Source of the DNA: Xenophilus sp. E41
GTDB taxonomy: Bacteria; Pseudomonadota; Gammaproteobacteria; Burkholderiales; Burkholderiaceae_C
Direction: 5' to 3'
Length of the DNA: 64,000 bases
Assembly (NCBI RefSeq): GCF_003671765.1
Contig: NZ_QPIB01000042.1
Span: 1 to 64,000 of the forward strand
In this document: piece after piece, positions 1 through 8,741 of the stretch
Numbering within the stretch: position 1 is the stretch's first letter
Layout: the number at the start of each line of letters is the position of its first letter
Translations under genes and position numbers: made by a program
Notes under the pieces: generated by a model
What the model was told of the DNA's origin: nothing
The model's input: only the letters and a program-made list of their open reading frames with translations
The model's database searches: none

Positions 1-290
1 CCTGCGACGTGGCGATGGCGGGGTGGCAGCTGTGCCGCGTGCGGCAACAGCTGCTTCGTGATCTGACTCGCTGCAGCTGTTCGAGCGCAGCGCGAAGCGC
101 GTAGCGAGTTCTGCAGCGCACCCCGACAGCGTCGCGGCGCAGGTCGCCCCGTAGCGAAGCGAAGGGGTCGCAGCCAGCAGGGTCGCCTTTTCTTTGCCTA
201 CTTTCTTTTGGCGAAGCAAAAGAAAGTAGGTGCGCCGCCGGGCGCACATCCCGGCCCCTGCCTCCCCCCACCTGCAAGGTCCAAAAAAAC
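1..290. repeat. Intergenic edge with a REP-like palindrome
   Basis: No convincing coding sequence is seen. The stretch holds a perfect 14-bp inverted repeat with a 6-base loop (arms 197-210 and 217-230, starting CCTACTTTC and ending GAAAGTAGG), preceded by several GCGAAGCG/GTAGCGA-type short palindromic strings. Palindromes of this composition are common multicopy REP-like elements in Comamonadaceae and other proteobacteria (recalled knowledge). It lies just past the 3' end of the PQQ dehydrogenase gene, so it could also act as a transcription end or mRNA-stabilising hairpin. Confidence 0.6.
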
Positions 291-2408
291 CTACTTCGGC
301 CTGACGGCATCCGCCGTCCCCTGAATGAACGCCTTGATCGCCTCGATGTCCTCCATCGACAACTTCCCCGTGAAGTCCGGCATCCCCCGCGCCATCGCCG
401 GCCCCTTGAGCACGAACTTGTCCAGGTTCTCGATGAAGGCCGAGTTCATGTAGCCCAGGTTCGGGATGTTCCCGCCCCGGTCCACGCCCGGCACGCCGTG
501 GCAGAACACGCAGTTCGCCACATACAGCCCGGTGCCCTTCTCCACCTTGGCCGGGTCGTACTTCACGCCCTGCACCAGCTTGTCCATGCGGTACTGGACG
601 AAGTCGGGCATCTTGGCCGTGCCGCCGACGGCGAAGGTGTAGACGGTGCCGGGGCCCTGGCGCTCGGTGGCGCGCTGGGCCAGGCCGTAGACACCGCCCC
701 AGCCCACGGCCACCGACACGTACTGCTTGCCATCCACCATGTAGGTCGCGGGCGCGGCGACCACGCCGGTGCCGGTGGGCGTCTCCCACAGCTTCTCGCC
801 GGTCCTGGCGTTGTAGGCCACCATGCGCCCGTCGGCGGTGCCCTGGAAGACCAGGTTGCCCGCGGTGGTCAAGGTTCCGCCGTTCCATGGCGAGAAGTGC
901 TCCACGCCCCAGGCCTCTTTCTGCGCGATCGGGTCCCAGGCCACGAGGCGGCCCATGGGCTTGCTCTTGGGGGGCTCGGCGTTGACGAACTTGGCGGTGT
1001 TCCAGCCCATGTCCGAGTGCGGGCGCAGCGGCGCGCTCTCGTTGAACTTCCAATCCTTGTCGTCCATCAGGTTCAGCGGCACGTGCTGCGCGGGCAGGTA
1101 GACCAGCCCGGTCTGTGGATTGAAGGACATGGGGTGCCAGTTGTGCGCGCCGAAGGGCCCGGGAATCGAGTCGCCCGGCTTGGTGCCGTCGCGCGCCGCC
1201 GCGATCTCGATCGGCCGGCCCTTGCTGTCATAGCCGCTCGCCCAGTTGACCTCGACGAAGTTCTTCGCCGAGATGAACTGGCCGTTGGTGCGGTCGATGA
1301 CGAAGAAGAAGCCGTTCTTCGGTGCGTGCAGGATCACCTTGCGCGCCTTGCCGCCGATCTTCACATCGGCCAGGATCATCGGCTGCGTCGAGGTGTAGTC
1401 CCAGTTGTCGCCCGGCGTCTCCTGGTAGTGCCACTTGTACTTGCCGGTGTCGGGGTCGAGCGCGACGATGGACGCCAGGTACAGGTTGTCGCCGCCCTTG
1501 GGGCTGCGCTTGCGGTGCGACCAGGGCGAGCCGTTGCCGGTGCCGATGTACATGGTGTTGAGTTCGGGGTCGAAGGCCATGGTGTCCCACACCGTGCCGC
1601 CGCCGCCGGCCTGCCACCACTTGCCATCGGGGTCCCAGGTCTTGGCGGCCTTTTCCATCGACGCGTCCTCGAAGGGCCTGGACGGATCGCCCGGCACGGT
1701 GAACCAGCGCCACTTCTGCTCGCCCGTGGCCGCGTCGTAGGCCGTGATGTAGCCGCGCACGCCGTACTCGGCACCGCCGTTGCCGATGATGACCTTGCCC
1801 TTGAACACGCGCGGCGCACCCGTGATGGTGTAGCTGCCGCTCTGGCCTTCGATGGTGTTCTTCTCCCAGACCTTCTGGCCGGTCGCGGCGTCGAGCGCGA
1901 TCAGGCGGCCGTCGTACGCGCCCACGTACACCTTGCCCTGCCACAGCGCCACGCCGCGGTTGACGACGTCGCAGCAGCCGCGAAAGCCCTTGGCCTTGTC
2001 CACCTGCGGGTCGAAGGTCCAGATCTTCTGCCCGGTGCGCGCGTCGATCGCGTGCACCACGCTCCACGAGGCGGTGACGTACATCACGCCGTCCACCACC
2101 AGCGGCGTGGCCTCCACGCCGCGCGTCGACTCGAGGTTGTACGACCAGACCAGCCCGAGCTGCTTCACGTTGCCGGTGTCGATCTGGTTCAGGCGGCTGT
2201 AGCGCGTCTCGGCGTAGTCCAGGCCGACGCTGGGCCAGTCCGGCGTCTTCGCGGCGTTGCTGCGGATGAAGTTGCCGTCCACCTTCTTCACGGCTGCCGC
2301 CGCACGGGCGGCGGCATCGCCCTGGGCATGCGCATCGAATGCGCTGCCGCCCACACCGAGGACCATCCCCACGCCGAGCGCGAGGCCGGCGAGCCATTGA
2401 GCTTTCAT
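291..2408 (-). CDS. PQQ-dependent quinohemoprotein alcohol dehydrogenase (type II)
   Basis: Predicted periplasmic enzyme of 705 aa that oxidises alcohols with PQQ and passes electrons to its own haem c. Start chosen at 2408, where ATG follows AGGAGA and opens a signal peptide with likely cleavage after AHA (residue 28). A beta-propeller quinoprotein domain follows with W-motif repeats of the type 'DAATGQKVWE'. The adjacent Cys-Cys pair (residues 145-146, 'RGCCDV') is the hallmark PQQ-site disulfide. The C-terminal cytochrome c domain has CVFCH at 633-637 and a likely axial Met near 676 ('ARGMPDF'). This two-domain layout and length match soluble type II quinohemoproteins. It is divergent from an AcoR-like regulator that may control it. 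No PQQ biosynthesis genes are in the window. The substrate is unknown. Confidence 0.93.
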   Translation of the reverse strand: MKAQWLAGLALGVGMVLGVGGSAFDAHAQGDAAARAAAAVKKVDGNFIRSNAAKTPDWPSVGLDYAETRYSRLNQIDTGNVKQLGLVWSYNLESTRGVEATPLVVDGVMYVTASWSVVHAIDARTGQKIWTFDPQVDKAKGFRGCCDVVNRGVALWQGKVYVGAYDGRLIALDAATGQKVWEKNTIEGQSGSYTITGAPRVFKGKVIIGNGGAEYGVRGYITAYDAATGEQKWRWFTVPGDPSRPFEDASMEKAAKTWDPDGKWWQAGGGGTVWDTMAFDPELNTMYIGTGNGSPWSHRKRSPKGGDNLYLASIVALDPDTGKYKWHYQETPGDNWDYTSTQPMILADVKIGGKARKVILHAPKNGFFFVIDRTNGQFISAKNFVEVNWASGYDSKGRPIEIAAARDGTKPGDSIPGPFGAHNWHPMSFNPQTGLVYLPAQHVPLNLMDDKDWKFNESAPLRPHSDMGWNTAKFVNAEPPKSKPMGRLVAWDPIAQKEAWGVEHFSPWNGGTLTTAGNLVFQGTADGRMVAYNARTGEKLWETPTGTGVVAAPATYMVDGKQYVSVAVGWGGVYGLAQRATERQGPGTVYTFAVGGTAKMPDFVQYRMDKLVQGVKYDPAKVEKGTGLYVANCVFCHGVPGVDRGGNIPNLGYMNSAFIENLDKFVLKGPAMARGMPDFTGKLSMEDIEAIKAFIQGTADAVRPK

Positions 2409-2490
2409 CGCGATGTCTCCTGTCGTTGTGGTCCGAAGGATCGGCCGGAGGGCGCCGCCGATCACCCTCGGGATTTCCCCAGTGGGGGCC

Positions 2491-2507
2491 TGTTCCATTG
2501 CGGAACA
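2491..2507. promoter_or_regulatory. Inverted repeat TGTTCC-N5-GGAACA, likely regulator operator
   Basis: A perfect 6-5-6 inverted repeat lies in the divergent intergenic region between the quinohemoprotein gene (start 2408, -) and the AcoR-like regulator (start 2546, +). Its position and symmetry fit a binding site for the dimeric Fis-type regulator. No clear sigma-54 promoter was seen on either strand. Confidence 0.5.
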
Positions 2508-2545
2508 CATTCGGCCCTCCCCCTTCCGGCGCCCGGAGCTCCCCG

Positions 2546-3763
2546 ATGACCCACGCCCTGCGCAGCGGTGCCCACGCGCCGCGTCAACTGTTCAGCACCA
2601 CGCCGGCCCAGCGCGTGGCGATGGCGCGCCAGCAGTTCTTCGAGGAGGGGCTGCGCCCCTCGGGCCTCGTGGGCGAAGCGGTGATCCAGTCGTGGATGCG
2701 CTGCCGCCGCACGCATGCCGACACGCGACACCCCGTGGCCTTCGATGCCGTCACGCCGAGCCGCCTGCACGCGACGCTCGGCCGCAACCGCGAACTGCTG
2801 GCCGCGGCACAGGCCGACCTGCAGGCGATGGAGGCCGCACTGGCGGGCACCGACTGCCGCGTGCTGCTGACCGATGGCGACGGGGTGATGCTGCACGTGA
2901 CCCACCACCCCATGGCGCCGCGGCAGCCGGTGCTGCACCGCACGGCACGCGTGGGCGTGAACATCGCCGAACACGTGGTGGGAACGACCGCGCCGGGCAT
3001 CGTCGCCAGCACCGGGCAGGCCTGCACGGTCAGTGGCGCCGAGCATTACTTCGAGGTGCTGCACGAGGTGCACTGCGCGGCGGCGCCGATCCGGGACGTG
3101 CACGGGCGCCTGGCCGGCGTGCTGGACCTGTCGGTGGAGGGCCAGCGCTTCGGCTTCGATGCCGGGTCGATGGTGGGCCTGTACGCCACGACGATCGAGA
3201 ACCGCCTGCTGCAGGCCCAGTCCGGCGCGCACCTCGTCCTGCGCTTCCAGGCCAGCCCCGCGCTGCTGGGCACGCCGCTGGAGGCGCTGGCCGGCATCGC
3301 GGCGGACGGCACGGTGGCCTGGCTCAACGATGCCGGTGCGCGCCTGATCGGACGGCTGCCTGCGCAGGCCGGCGAACGCCGCGTGGACGAACTGCTCGGC
3401 CACGACCTGCCCAGCCTGCTGCGCCTGGGCCGTCGCGAGGCCGCACAGCCGATTCGGCTGGCCAGCGGACTGGGCGTGTGGATGCAGGCCCGCCTGCGTG
3501 CGGCCGACGGCATCGATTTCCGGCATGCGGTGGCCGCGGCGCCGACGTCCTGCGCACCGGCCGCGGCTCACGACCCGGCTCAGTCGAACACCGACGATGA
3601 GCCCATGAACCCACCCTGCAGCGCCGAGACGCTGCGCGAGCACAGCCGCAAGCTGGTCGCCGAAACGCTCGATGCGCACGGCGGCAATGTTTCGCGCGCC
3701 GCGCGGCAGCTTGGAATCTCTCGCGGCACGCTGTACCGGCGTCTGCGCGGCATGGAAAGCTGA
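2546..3763 (+). CDS. AcoR-like Fis-family transcriptional regulator lacking the AAA+ domain
   Basis: 405 aa. ATG at 2546 is preceded by GGAG; longer in-frame extensions run into the divergent promoter and look non-coding. The N-terminal half (about 45-220) is a GAF-type sensor as in AcoR-like activators ('VGVNIAEHVVGTTAPG', 'AAPIRDVHGRLAGVLDLS'). Residues about 235-330 look like a weak PAS domain. The C-terminus (about 365-405) is a Fis-type helix-turn-helix ('NVSRAARQLGISRGTLYRRL'). The central sigma-54 AAA+ ATPase (Walker A, GAFTGA) is absent, so it should not open sigma-54 promoters by the usual mechanism. It is divergent from the PQQ dehydrogenase and 121 bp upstream of the E1 genes, and could regulate either. 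Confidence 0.82.
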   Translation: MTHALRSGAHAPRQLFSTTPAQRVAMARQQFFEEGLRPSGLVGEAVIQSWMRCRRTHADTRHPVAFDAVTPSRLHATLGRNRELLAAAQADLQAMEAALAGTDCRVLLTDGDGVMLHVTHHPMAPRQPVLHRTARVGVNIAEHVVGTTAPGIVASTGQACTVSGAEHYFEVLHEVHCAAAPIRDVHGRLAGVLDLSVEGQRFGFDAGSMVGLYATTIENRLLQAQSGAHLVLRFQASPALLGTPLEALAGIAADGTVAWLNDAGARLIGRLPAQAGERRVDELLGHDLPSLLRLGRREAAQPIRLASGLGVWMQARLRAADGIDFRHAVAAAPTSCAPAAAHDPAQSNTDDEPMNPPCSAETLREHSRKLVAETLDAHGGNVSRAARQLGISRGTLYRRLRGMES

Positions 3764-3822
3764 GCGCTCGCGGCTTTCCGCGTCACACAGGCGACGTGCC
3801 CCTGGGTTAGCCCCCTCGCCCC

Positions 3823-3848
3823 GAATTAGTCACGTTCGTTACGATTTT
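3823..3848. promoter_or_regulatory. Imperfect 11-4-11 palindrome upstream of the E1 operon
   Basis: GAATTAGTCAC-N4-GTTACGATTTT lies 36 bp before the E1 alpha start. It has the same 11-4-11 layout and nearly the same sequence as the perfect palindrome at 8184-8209 in front of the marR gene. It includes a TACGAT stretch that could be a -10 box, so a bound regulator would block transcription. Likely operator of a shared regulator. Confidence 0.55.
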
Positions 3849-3884
3849 GGCTGCAACGCACGCTGCACGTGCGCTGGAGACAAG

Positions 3885-4904
3885 ATGCATTCCGCGCTTT
3901 CCGGGCTCGAGGCCCTGGATCTTTACCGCACGATGGTGCGCATCCGCGCCTTCGAGAACGCCGCCGAGGCGGCCAGCCAGGGCGGCGTCAGCGCCTATGG
4001 GCAGCAGGCGGCCGGCACCGCCAAGGTGCGCGGGCCGCTGCACCTGTCAACCGGGCAGGAGGCCGTGCCCGCCGGCGTGTGCGCGCACCTGCATGCCCGG
4101 GACTACCTCACCTCGACCCACCGCGGCCACGGCCACACGCTGGCCAAGGGCGCCGACCTCGGGCGCATGATGGCCGAGCTGTTCGGCAAGGCGACGGGCT
4201 TCAACGGCGGCAAGGGCGGCTCGATGCACATCGCCGACTTCTCCGTCGGCATGCTGGGTGCCAACGGCGTGGTGGCGGCGGGCTTGCCGATCGCCGTCGG
4301 CGCAGCGCATGCGCAGAAGATCCAGAAGCGCAGCGCCATCACCGTCTGCTTCTTCGGCGACGGGGCCATCAACCGCGGGCCCTTCCTCGAGTCGCTGAAT
4401 TGGGCGCGCGTCTACGCGTTGCCGGTGCTCTTCGTGTGCGAGGACAACCGCTGGAGCGCCACCACGGCCAGTGGCCCGATGACGGCAGGCGATGGCGCGT
4501 CCGCGCGCGCCGTGTCGCTGGACATTCGGGCCACGCAGGTCGACGGCAACGACGTCTTCGCCGTGCACGAAGCCGCGCAGCGCCTGGTGGCCGAAGTGCG
4601 TGCCGGCGAGGGCCCGCGCCTGCTGCATGCGCTCACCTACCGCGTCAAGGGCCATGTCTCGGTCGACCCCGCGGCCTACCGCGACCCGGCCGAGCTGCAG
4701 GCCGCGCTGCAGACCGACCCGATCGCACGCGCGCGCAACCGCCTGCTGGCCGGCGGTGTCGATGCGGCGGCGCTGGCCGCGGTCGAGAACGAGGCGCATG
4801 CGGAAGTCAACGCCGCGCTGGCCGCCGCGGACGCCGCGCCCTGGCCGGAGGCCGCCGCCGCCTTCACCGACGTGCAGACCCTCGGCGAGGGCCAGTGGAA
4901 ATGA
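3885..4904 (+). CDS. Thiamine-diphosphate dehydrogenase E1 component, alpha subunit (pyruvate/acetoin type)
   Basis: 339 aa, the usual size for acetoin or pyruvate dehydrogenase E1 alpha. ATG at 3885 follows GGAGA at a good distance. The ThDP-binding motif is visible: GDG at 158-160 with N188 about 28 residues on ('CEDNRW'). Conserved E1 alpha stretches are present ('STHRGHGH', 'GGKGGSMH'). Expected to decarboxylate a 2-oxoacid or cleave acetoin as an alpha2beta2 E1. It overlaps the beta-subunit gene by 4 bp. No E2 or E3 gene follows, so the complex must borrow them or the enzyme works without them. Substrate unresolved; the AcoR-like neighbour hints at acetoin. Confidence 0.88.
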   Translation: MHSALSGLEALDLYRTMVRIRAFENAAEAASQGGVSAYGQQAAGTAKVRGPLHLSTGQEAVPAGVCAHLHARDYLTSTHRGHGHTLAKGADLGRMMAELFGKATGFNGGKGGSMHIADFSVGMLGANGVVAAGLPIAVGAAHAQKIQKRSAITVCFFGDGAINRGPFLESLNWARVYALPVLFVCEDNRWSATTASGPMTAGDGASARAVSLDIRATQVDGNDVFAVHEAAQRLVAEVRAGEGPRLLHALTYRVKGHVSVDPAAYRDPAELQAALQTDPIARARNRLLAGGVDAAALAAVENEAHAEVNAALAAADAAPWPEAAAAFTDVQTLGEGQWK

Positions 4905-5866
4905 CCGAAAAGCAAGCAACGACGTATGCCGATGCCGCCGTGCGCGCCGTCGCGCACGAGATGGACGCCGACCCGCGCGTGGTGGTGCTGGGCGAGGACG
5001 TGGGCCGCGGCGGCATCTTCGGGCAGTACAAGGGCCTGCAGCCGCGCTTCGGCAGCGACCGCATCATCGACACGCCGATCAGCGAGGCCGCGATCATGGG
5101 GGCCGGCGTGGGCATGGCGCTCGCGGGCCTGAAGCCGGTGGTGGAGATGCGCGTGGTCGACTTCGCGCTGTGCGGCATGGACGAGCTGGTCAACCAGGCC
5201 GCGAAGAACCGCTTCATGTTCGGCGGCCAGGGCCGCGTGCCGCTGGTGGCGCGCATGCCCGGCGGCATCTGGGACGCCTCGGCCGCGCAGCACTCGCAGT
5301 CGCTCGAGGCCTGGTTCGCGCACCTGCCGGGCGTGGTGGTGGTGTGCCCGTCGACGCCGCAGGACAACTACGGCCTGCTGCGCGCAGCCATCGCCTGCGA
5401 GGACCCGGTGGTCTACATCGAGCACAAGGCGCTCTGGGGCACCACGGGGCCGCTCGACGAATCGCTGGCCGTGCCGCTGGGGCGTGCGGCCCGGCTGCGC
5501 AGCGGCGACGCGCTCACGATGGTGAGCTGGAGCCGGCAGGTGCAGGTGTGCGCCGCCGCCTGCGAAGCACTGGCGAAGGAAGGCATCGCGGTCGACCTGA
5601 TCGACCTGCGCACGCTCTGGCCCTGGGACCGCGAGGCCGTGCTCGACAGTTGTGGCCGCACGGGCCGGCTGCTGGTGGTGCACGAGGCGGTGCAGGCCGC
5701 GGGCTTCGGTGCCGAGGTGGCGGCCACTGCGGCCGAGGCCACGGGCTGCCGCATCGCGCGCCTGGGTGCGCCGCGCATCCCGGTCGGCTACGCGCCGGTG
5801 CTGGAGGCGCAATCGCGCGTCACGGCCGAGGCGGTCGCCACGGCGGCGCGCCGCCTCGTCGGATGA
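4901..5866 (+). CDS. Thiamine-diphosphate dehydrogenase E1 component, beta subunit
   Basis: 321 aa, partner of the alpha subunit just upstream (ATGA overlap at 4901-4904, so translationally coupled). Typical transketolase-like beta-subunit sequence: 'GEDVGRGGIFG', 'DTPISEAAIMGAGVGMALAG', 'PGGIWDASAAQHSQSLE', and a C-terminal transketolase domain ('DLRTLWPWDREAVLDS', 'VHEAVQAAGFGAEVAA'). The E-A-A tract after DTPISE carries the conserved Glu used in ThDP activation. Transcription probably starts at the palindromic operator region upstream of the alpha gene. Confidence 0.9.
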   Translation: MTEKQATTYADAAVRAVAHEMDADPRVVVLGEDVGRGGIFGQYKGLQPRFGSDRIIDTPISEAAIMGAGVGMALAGLKPVVEMRVVDFALCGMDELVNQAAKNRFMFGGQGRVPLVARMPGGIWDASAAQHSQSLEAWFAHLPGVVVVCPSTPQDNYGLLRAAIACEDPVVYIEHKALWGTTGPLDESLAVPLGRAARLRSGDALTMVSWSRQVQVCAAACEALAKEGIAVDLIDLRTLWPWDREAVLDSCGRTGRLLVVHEAVQAAGFGAEVAATAAEATGCRIARLGAPRIPVGYAPVLEAQSRVTAEAVATAARRLVG

Positions 5867-5873
5867 ACGTGCC

Positions 5874-6296
5874 TCAGCTCGCTCGAAGGCCGTCGCAGCC
5901 GCGCTGCAGCTGCTGCAGATGGGAGCGGAAGGCGACGGCCGACACCCAGTTGGCGACCTCGAAGGGGCGGCCCTCCAGGCCGTCGCCGCGCACGAAGACG
6001 AGGTAGCGGCCGGTCGCCGGGTCGGTGGAGAAGCGCACCTGCAGGTCGTCCAGTGGCAGCGGCGTGCGGGGGGCTTGGCGCGGCGCCCCCGCATCGCGCA
6101 CGGCCAGGCGACACGGGCCGTCGAGCGCGATGCGCAGCTCGGCGCCGCGCGCCGTGTCGCCGAGGTAGGAATTGAGCATGCGCACGTGCTCGGCCGGGGT
6201 CATCGCACCGACGCTCACGGCGTCCTGCGTGGGGTAGCCGTCGGTGCAGGCCAGCGAGGCCAGGCAGACGCCGAGGAGTGAGAGAAGAGGCTTCAA
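5874..6296 (-). CDS. Hypothetical exported protein
   Basis: 140 aa read with a TTG start at 6296. The N-terminus is a short signal-like stretch ending in 'LASLAC', which could be a signal peptide or a poor lipobox. The rest is soluble, with one further Cys ('LQRGCDG') near the end. No family is recognised. It converges on the E1 beta gene with only 7 bp between the stops. No good ribosome site is seen before the TTG, so the start is uncertain. Confidence 0.6.
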   Translation of the reverse strand: MKPLLSLLGVCLASLACTDGYPTQDAVSVGAMTPAEHVRMLNSYLGDTARGAELRIALDGPCRLAVRDAGAPRQAPRTPLPLDDLQVRFSTDPATGRYLVFVRGDGLEGRPFEVANWVSAVAFRSHLQQLQRGCDGLRAS

Positions 6297-6602
6297 GGCA
6301 GCGTTTCAGGGAGGCGTGCAGGCGGGCGGCACACGCGGCGGGCGGCATTGTGCGGCGCGTGATGCGGGTGCCTCGGATTGACCCTGCGCCCCGACGGCGT
6401 TTCGGTCGCGGGCACGACACGGCCCACCGCTAGACTGGGCGGCGATGTCCTCCCCTTCCTGCGAGCCTCCCAGTCGGATGCTGGCCTGCGCCAGCCTCCC
6501 CGCCGGTCCCTCCACCCACCGGTGCGATCCCGGGCCCTGCGGCCCCACCCCCTCCCCATCAGCGATCACCGCCGTCCGCCGAGCCGGTGCGAGGGCGCGC
6601 GC
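6297..6602. other. Intergenic region upstream of the TerC/CBS gene
   Basis: 306 bp between a leftward hypothetical gene and the rightward TerC/CBS gene. The open frame through it looks non-coding (Pro/Arg rich, no family resemblance). A TAGACT hexamer near 6432 could be a -10 element, but no good -35 partner was found. No repeat or RNA gene is seen. Confidence 0.5.
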
Positions 6603-8174
6603 ATGATCGAACTGCTGACGGACCCGGCCGCCTGGGCCGGGCTGCTGACGCTGGTCGTGCTCGAGATCGTGCTGGGCATCGACAACCTGATCTTCATCGC
6701 CATCCTGGCCGAGAAGCTGCCGCCGCACCAGCGCGACCGGGCGCGCGTCATCGGCCTCGGCCTCGCGCTGCTGATGCGGCTGGCGCTGCTGTCGGTGATC
6801 TCGTGGCTGGTGACGCTCACCACGCCGCTCTTCACCGTGGCCGGCTTCGGCTTCTCGGGGCGCGACCTGATCCTGCTCTTCGGCGGCCTGTTCCTGCTCT
6901 ACAAGGCGACCTCGGAGCTGCACGAGCGGCTGGAGGGCGTGCCGACGGCCGGCCCGGTGAACACCGCGTACGCGAGCTTCTCGCTGGTGGTCGCGCAGAT
7001 CGTGGTGCTGGACGCCGTGTTCTCGCTCGACGCCGTGATCACGGCCGTCGGCATGGTCGACCAGCTGCCCGTGATGATGGCCGCCGTCGTCATCTCCATC
7101 GGCATCATGCTGCTGGCGTCCAAGCCGCTCACGCGCTTCGTGAATGCGCATCCCACGGTCGTGATGCTGTGCCTTAGCTTCCTGCTCATGATCGGCCTGA
7201 GCCTGGTGGCCGAGGGGCTGGGCTTCCACCTGCCCAAGGGCTACCTTTACGCCGCCATCGGCTTCTCGATCCTGATCGAGTTCTTCAACCAGTGGGCGCG
7301 GCGCAACCAGGTCAGGCAGCAGGCCCTGCGCCCGCTGCGCGAACGCACCGCCGAGACGGTGCTGCGCCTGCTGGGCGGCCGCCGCCATGGCGGATCGGCC
7401 GCGCCGCACGAGGCCGTCGACACGCCGGCCGAGGCGCCGGCCTTCGCGCCCGAGGAGCGGCACATGGTCAGCGGCGTGCTCTCGCTGGCCGAACGCAGCG
7501 TGCGCTCGATCATGACGCCGCGCACCGACATCTCGTGGATCGACATCGAGGCCGACGCCGACGCCCTGCGGGCGCAGTTGCTCGACACGCCGCACAGCCT
7601 GCTGCCGGTCTGCCGCGGCTCGCTGGACGCGGTGCTCGGCGTCGGCCGCGGCACCGACCTGCTCGCGGCGCTGATGACCGACGGCCGCATCGCCGACAGC
7701 GGCGCGCACCTGCGCGCGCCGATCCACCTGCCCGAGGCGACGCCGGTGATGCGCGCGATCGATGTGCTGCGCCATGCACGCGGGCAGCTCGCGCTGGTCA
7801 ACGACGAGTACGGCGTGCTCAAGGGCGTGGTCACGCCCATCGATGTGCTGGAAGCCATCGCCGGCGAGTTCCCGGACGAGGACGAGGGGCTGGAGATCCA
7901 GGCGCTGGCACCCGGCCGCTGGGCGGTCGCCGGCAGCGCCGACCTGCACCAGCTCGAACGCACGCTGGAGACCACCGGCCTGGTCAGCGAGGACGACCGC
8001 TACAGCTCGGTGGCCGGCCTGCTGCTGGCGCACTTCGGCCGGCTGCCGCGGCCCGACGAGGTGCTGCGCCACGAGGACATCGAGCTGCGCGTGCAGGCCG
8101 TGGACGGGCAGCGCATCCGGAGCGTGCTGGTGTCGCGGCTCGCGCCCGAGGCGGCCGCCGGGCCTGCGGATTAG
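6603..8174 (+). CDS. TerC-family integral membrane protein with CBS and CorC/HlyC domains
   Basis: 523 aa. ATG at 6603 follows a GAGG. The N-terminal half is a TerC domain with about seven membrane helices and the conserved acidic motifs '[11 protein letters not shown]' and '[16 protein letters not shown]'. A linker leads to a CBS pair (about residues 300-420; '[16 protein letters not shown]', '[20 protein letters not shown]') and a C-terminal CorC_HlyC transporter-associated domain. Same architecture as E. coli YegH/YoaE. Family knowledge suggests a role in metal ion (Mn) export or homeostasis; the role here is inferred. Confidence 0.9.
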   Translation: MIELLTDPAAWAGLLTLVVLEIVLGIDNLIFIAILAEKLPPHQRDRARVIGLGLALLMRLALLSVISWLVTLTTPLFTVAGFGFSGRDLILLFGGLFLLYKATSELHERLEGVPTAGPVNTAYASFSLVVAQIVVLDAVFSLDAVITAVGMVDQLPVMMAAVVISIGIMLLASKPLTRFVNAHPTVVMLCLSFLLMIGLSLVAEGLGFHLPKGYLYAAIGFSILIEFFNQWARRNQVRQQALRPLRERTAETVLRLLGGRRHGGSAAPHEAVDTPAEAPAFAPEERHMVSGVLSLAERSVRSIMTPRTDISWIDIEADADALRAQLLDTPHSLLPVCRGSLDAVLGVGRGTDLLAALMTDGRIADSGAHLRAPIHLPEATPVMRAIDVLRHARGQLALVNDEYGVLKGVVTPIDVLEAIAGEFPDEDEGLEIQALAPGRWAVAGSADLHQLERTLETTGLVSEDDRYSSVAGLLLAHFGRLPRPDEVLRHEDIELRVQAVDGQRIRSVLVSRLAPEAAAGPAD

Positions 8175-8183
8175 CGGCTGCGT

Positions 8184-8209
8184 GAATTCGTCACGGATGT
8201 GACGAATTC
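8184..8209. promoter_or_regulatory. Perfect 11-4-11 palindrome upstream of marR, likely autoregulatory operator
   Basis: GAATTCGTCAC-GGAT-GTGACGAATTC is perfect over 22 arm bases. It lies 90 bp before the marR ATG. A closely related imperfect copy sits in front of the E1 operon (3823-3848). No T-tract follows it, so it is a poor terminator; a MarR-type operator is more likely. Confidence 0.65.
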
Positions 8210-8212
8210 GGC

Positions 8213-8239
8213 GCCAGCGCCCGCCCGGCGGGCGCTGGC
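8213..8239. repeat. GC-rich 13-1-13 hairpin
   Basis: Perfect inverted repeat (GCCAGCGCCCGCC, one base, then its complement) between the TerC/CBS gene and marR. It could form a very stable RNA hairpin. No U-tract follows on either strand, so it is not a standard intrinsic terminator. Confidence 0.55.
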
Positions 8240-8299
8240 GGCCGATTGCACTTGGGCGATTTCGCTTCCCTTCGGCCGGTGGCATGCCCACAATGGCGC

Positions 8300-8734
8300 A
8301 TGGACCCGCTCTTCTTCAAGCTCGCACGTGTGGTCAACCTGACGGCCCGTCCGTTCCAGGAATCGATCGGCCGCAAGCACCAGCTGACGCTCAACGAGTG
8401 GCGCGTGCTGTCGCTGCTCGGCGCGGAGCCGGGCCTCACGGCGACGCAGGTGGCCGAGCTGACGGGCATGGACAAGATGAGCGCCAGCCGCGCCATCGCG
8501 GGCCTGTCGCGGCGGCGCCGGCTGCAGCGCCACGACGACCCCGCCGACCAGCGCCGCAGCCGCCTCTACCTCACGGCCACCGGCAAGACGCTGTGCAACA
8601 CCGTGGGTGCGCTGGCGCAGGCGCGCGAGGCGGCGCTGTTCGCCAAGGTCAAGCCGGCCGACCTGAGCCGGCTCGACGGCATCCTCGACACCCTGCTGGC
8701 CAGCGTGGCGGCCGACGGCCGGGCCGGCGACTGA
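8300..8734 (+). CDS. MarR-family transcriptional regulator
   Basis: 144 aa with the standard MarR winged helix: 'LTLNEWRVLSLLGAEPGLTA', recognition helix 'MDKMSASRAIAGLSRR', wing 'RHDDPADQRRSRLYLTATG'. ATG at 8300 is chosen because it gives the normal N-terminus; a TTG at 8246 would add 18 atypical residues. No clear Shine-Dalgarno is visible. Two palindromes lie upstream; the 11-4-11 one is shared with the E1 operon promoter, so this protein is a good candidate repressor of both. Effector unknown. Confidence 0.88.
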   Translation: MDPLFFKLARVVNLTARPFQESIGRKHQLTLNEWRVLSLLGAEPGLTATQVAELTGMDKMSASRAIAGLSRRRRLQRHDDPADQRRSRLYLTATGKTLCNTVGALAQAREAALFAKVKPADLSRLDGILDTLLASVAADGRAGD

Positions 8735-8741
8735 CCCTCTC

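Noticed and set aside
498-2549. Long plus-strand open frame opposite the PQQ dehydrogenase
   Set aside because: High-GC antisense shadow: His/Arg/Val-rich, no domain, while the minus strand has a full enzyme with intact motifs. The same applies to other long opposite-strand frames (e.g. 14752-18882 minus, 40869-43700 minus, 50808-53342 minus).
8184-8209. Palindrome as terminator of the TerC/CBS gene
   Set aside because: No U-tract on either strand, and a matching copy lies in front of another operon; operator is the better reading.
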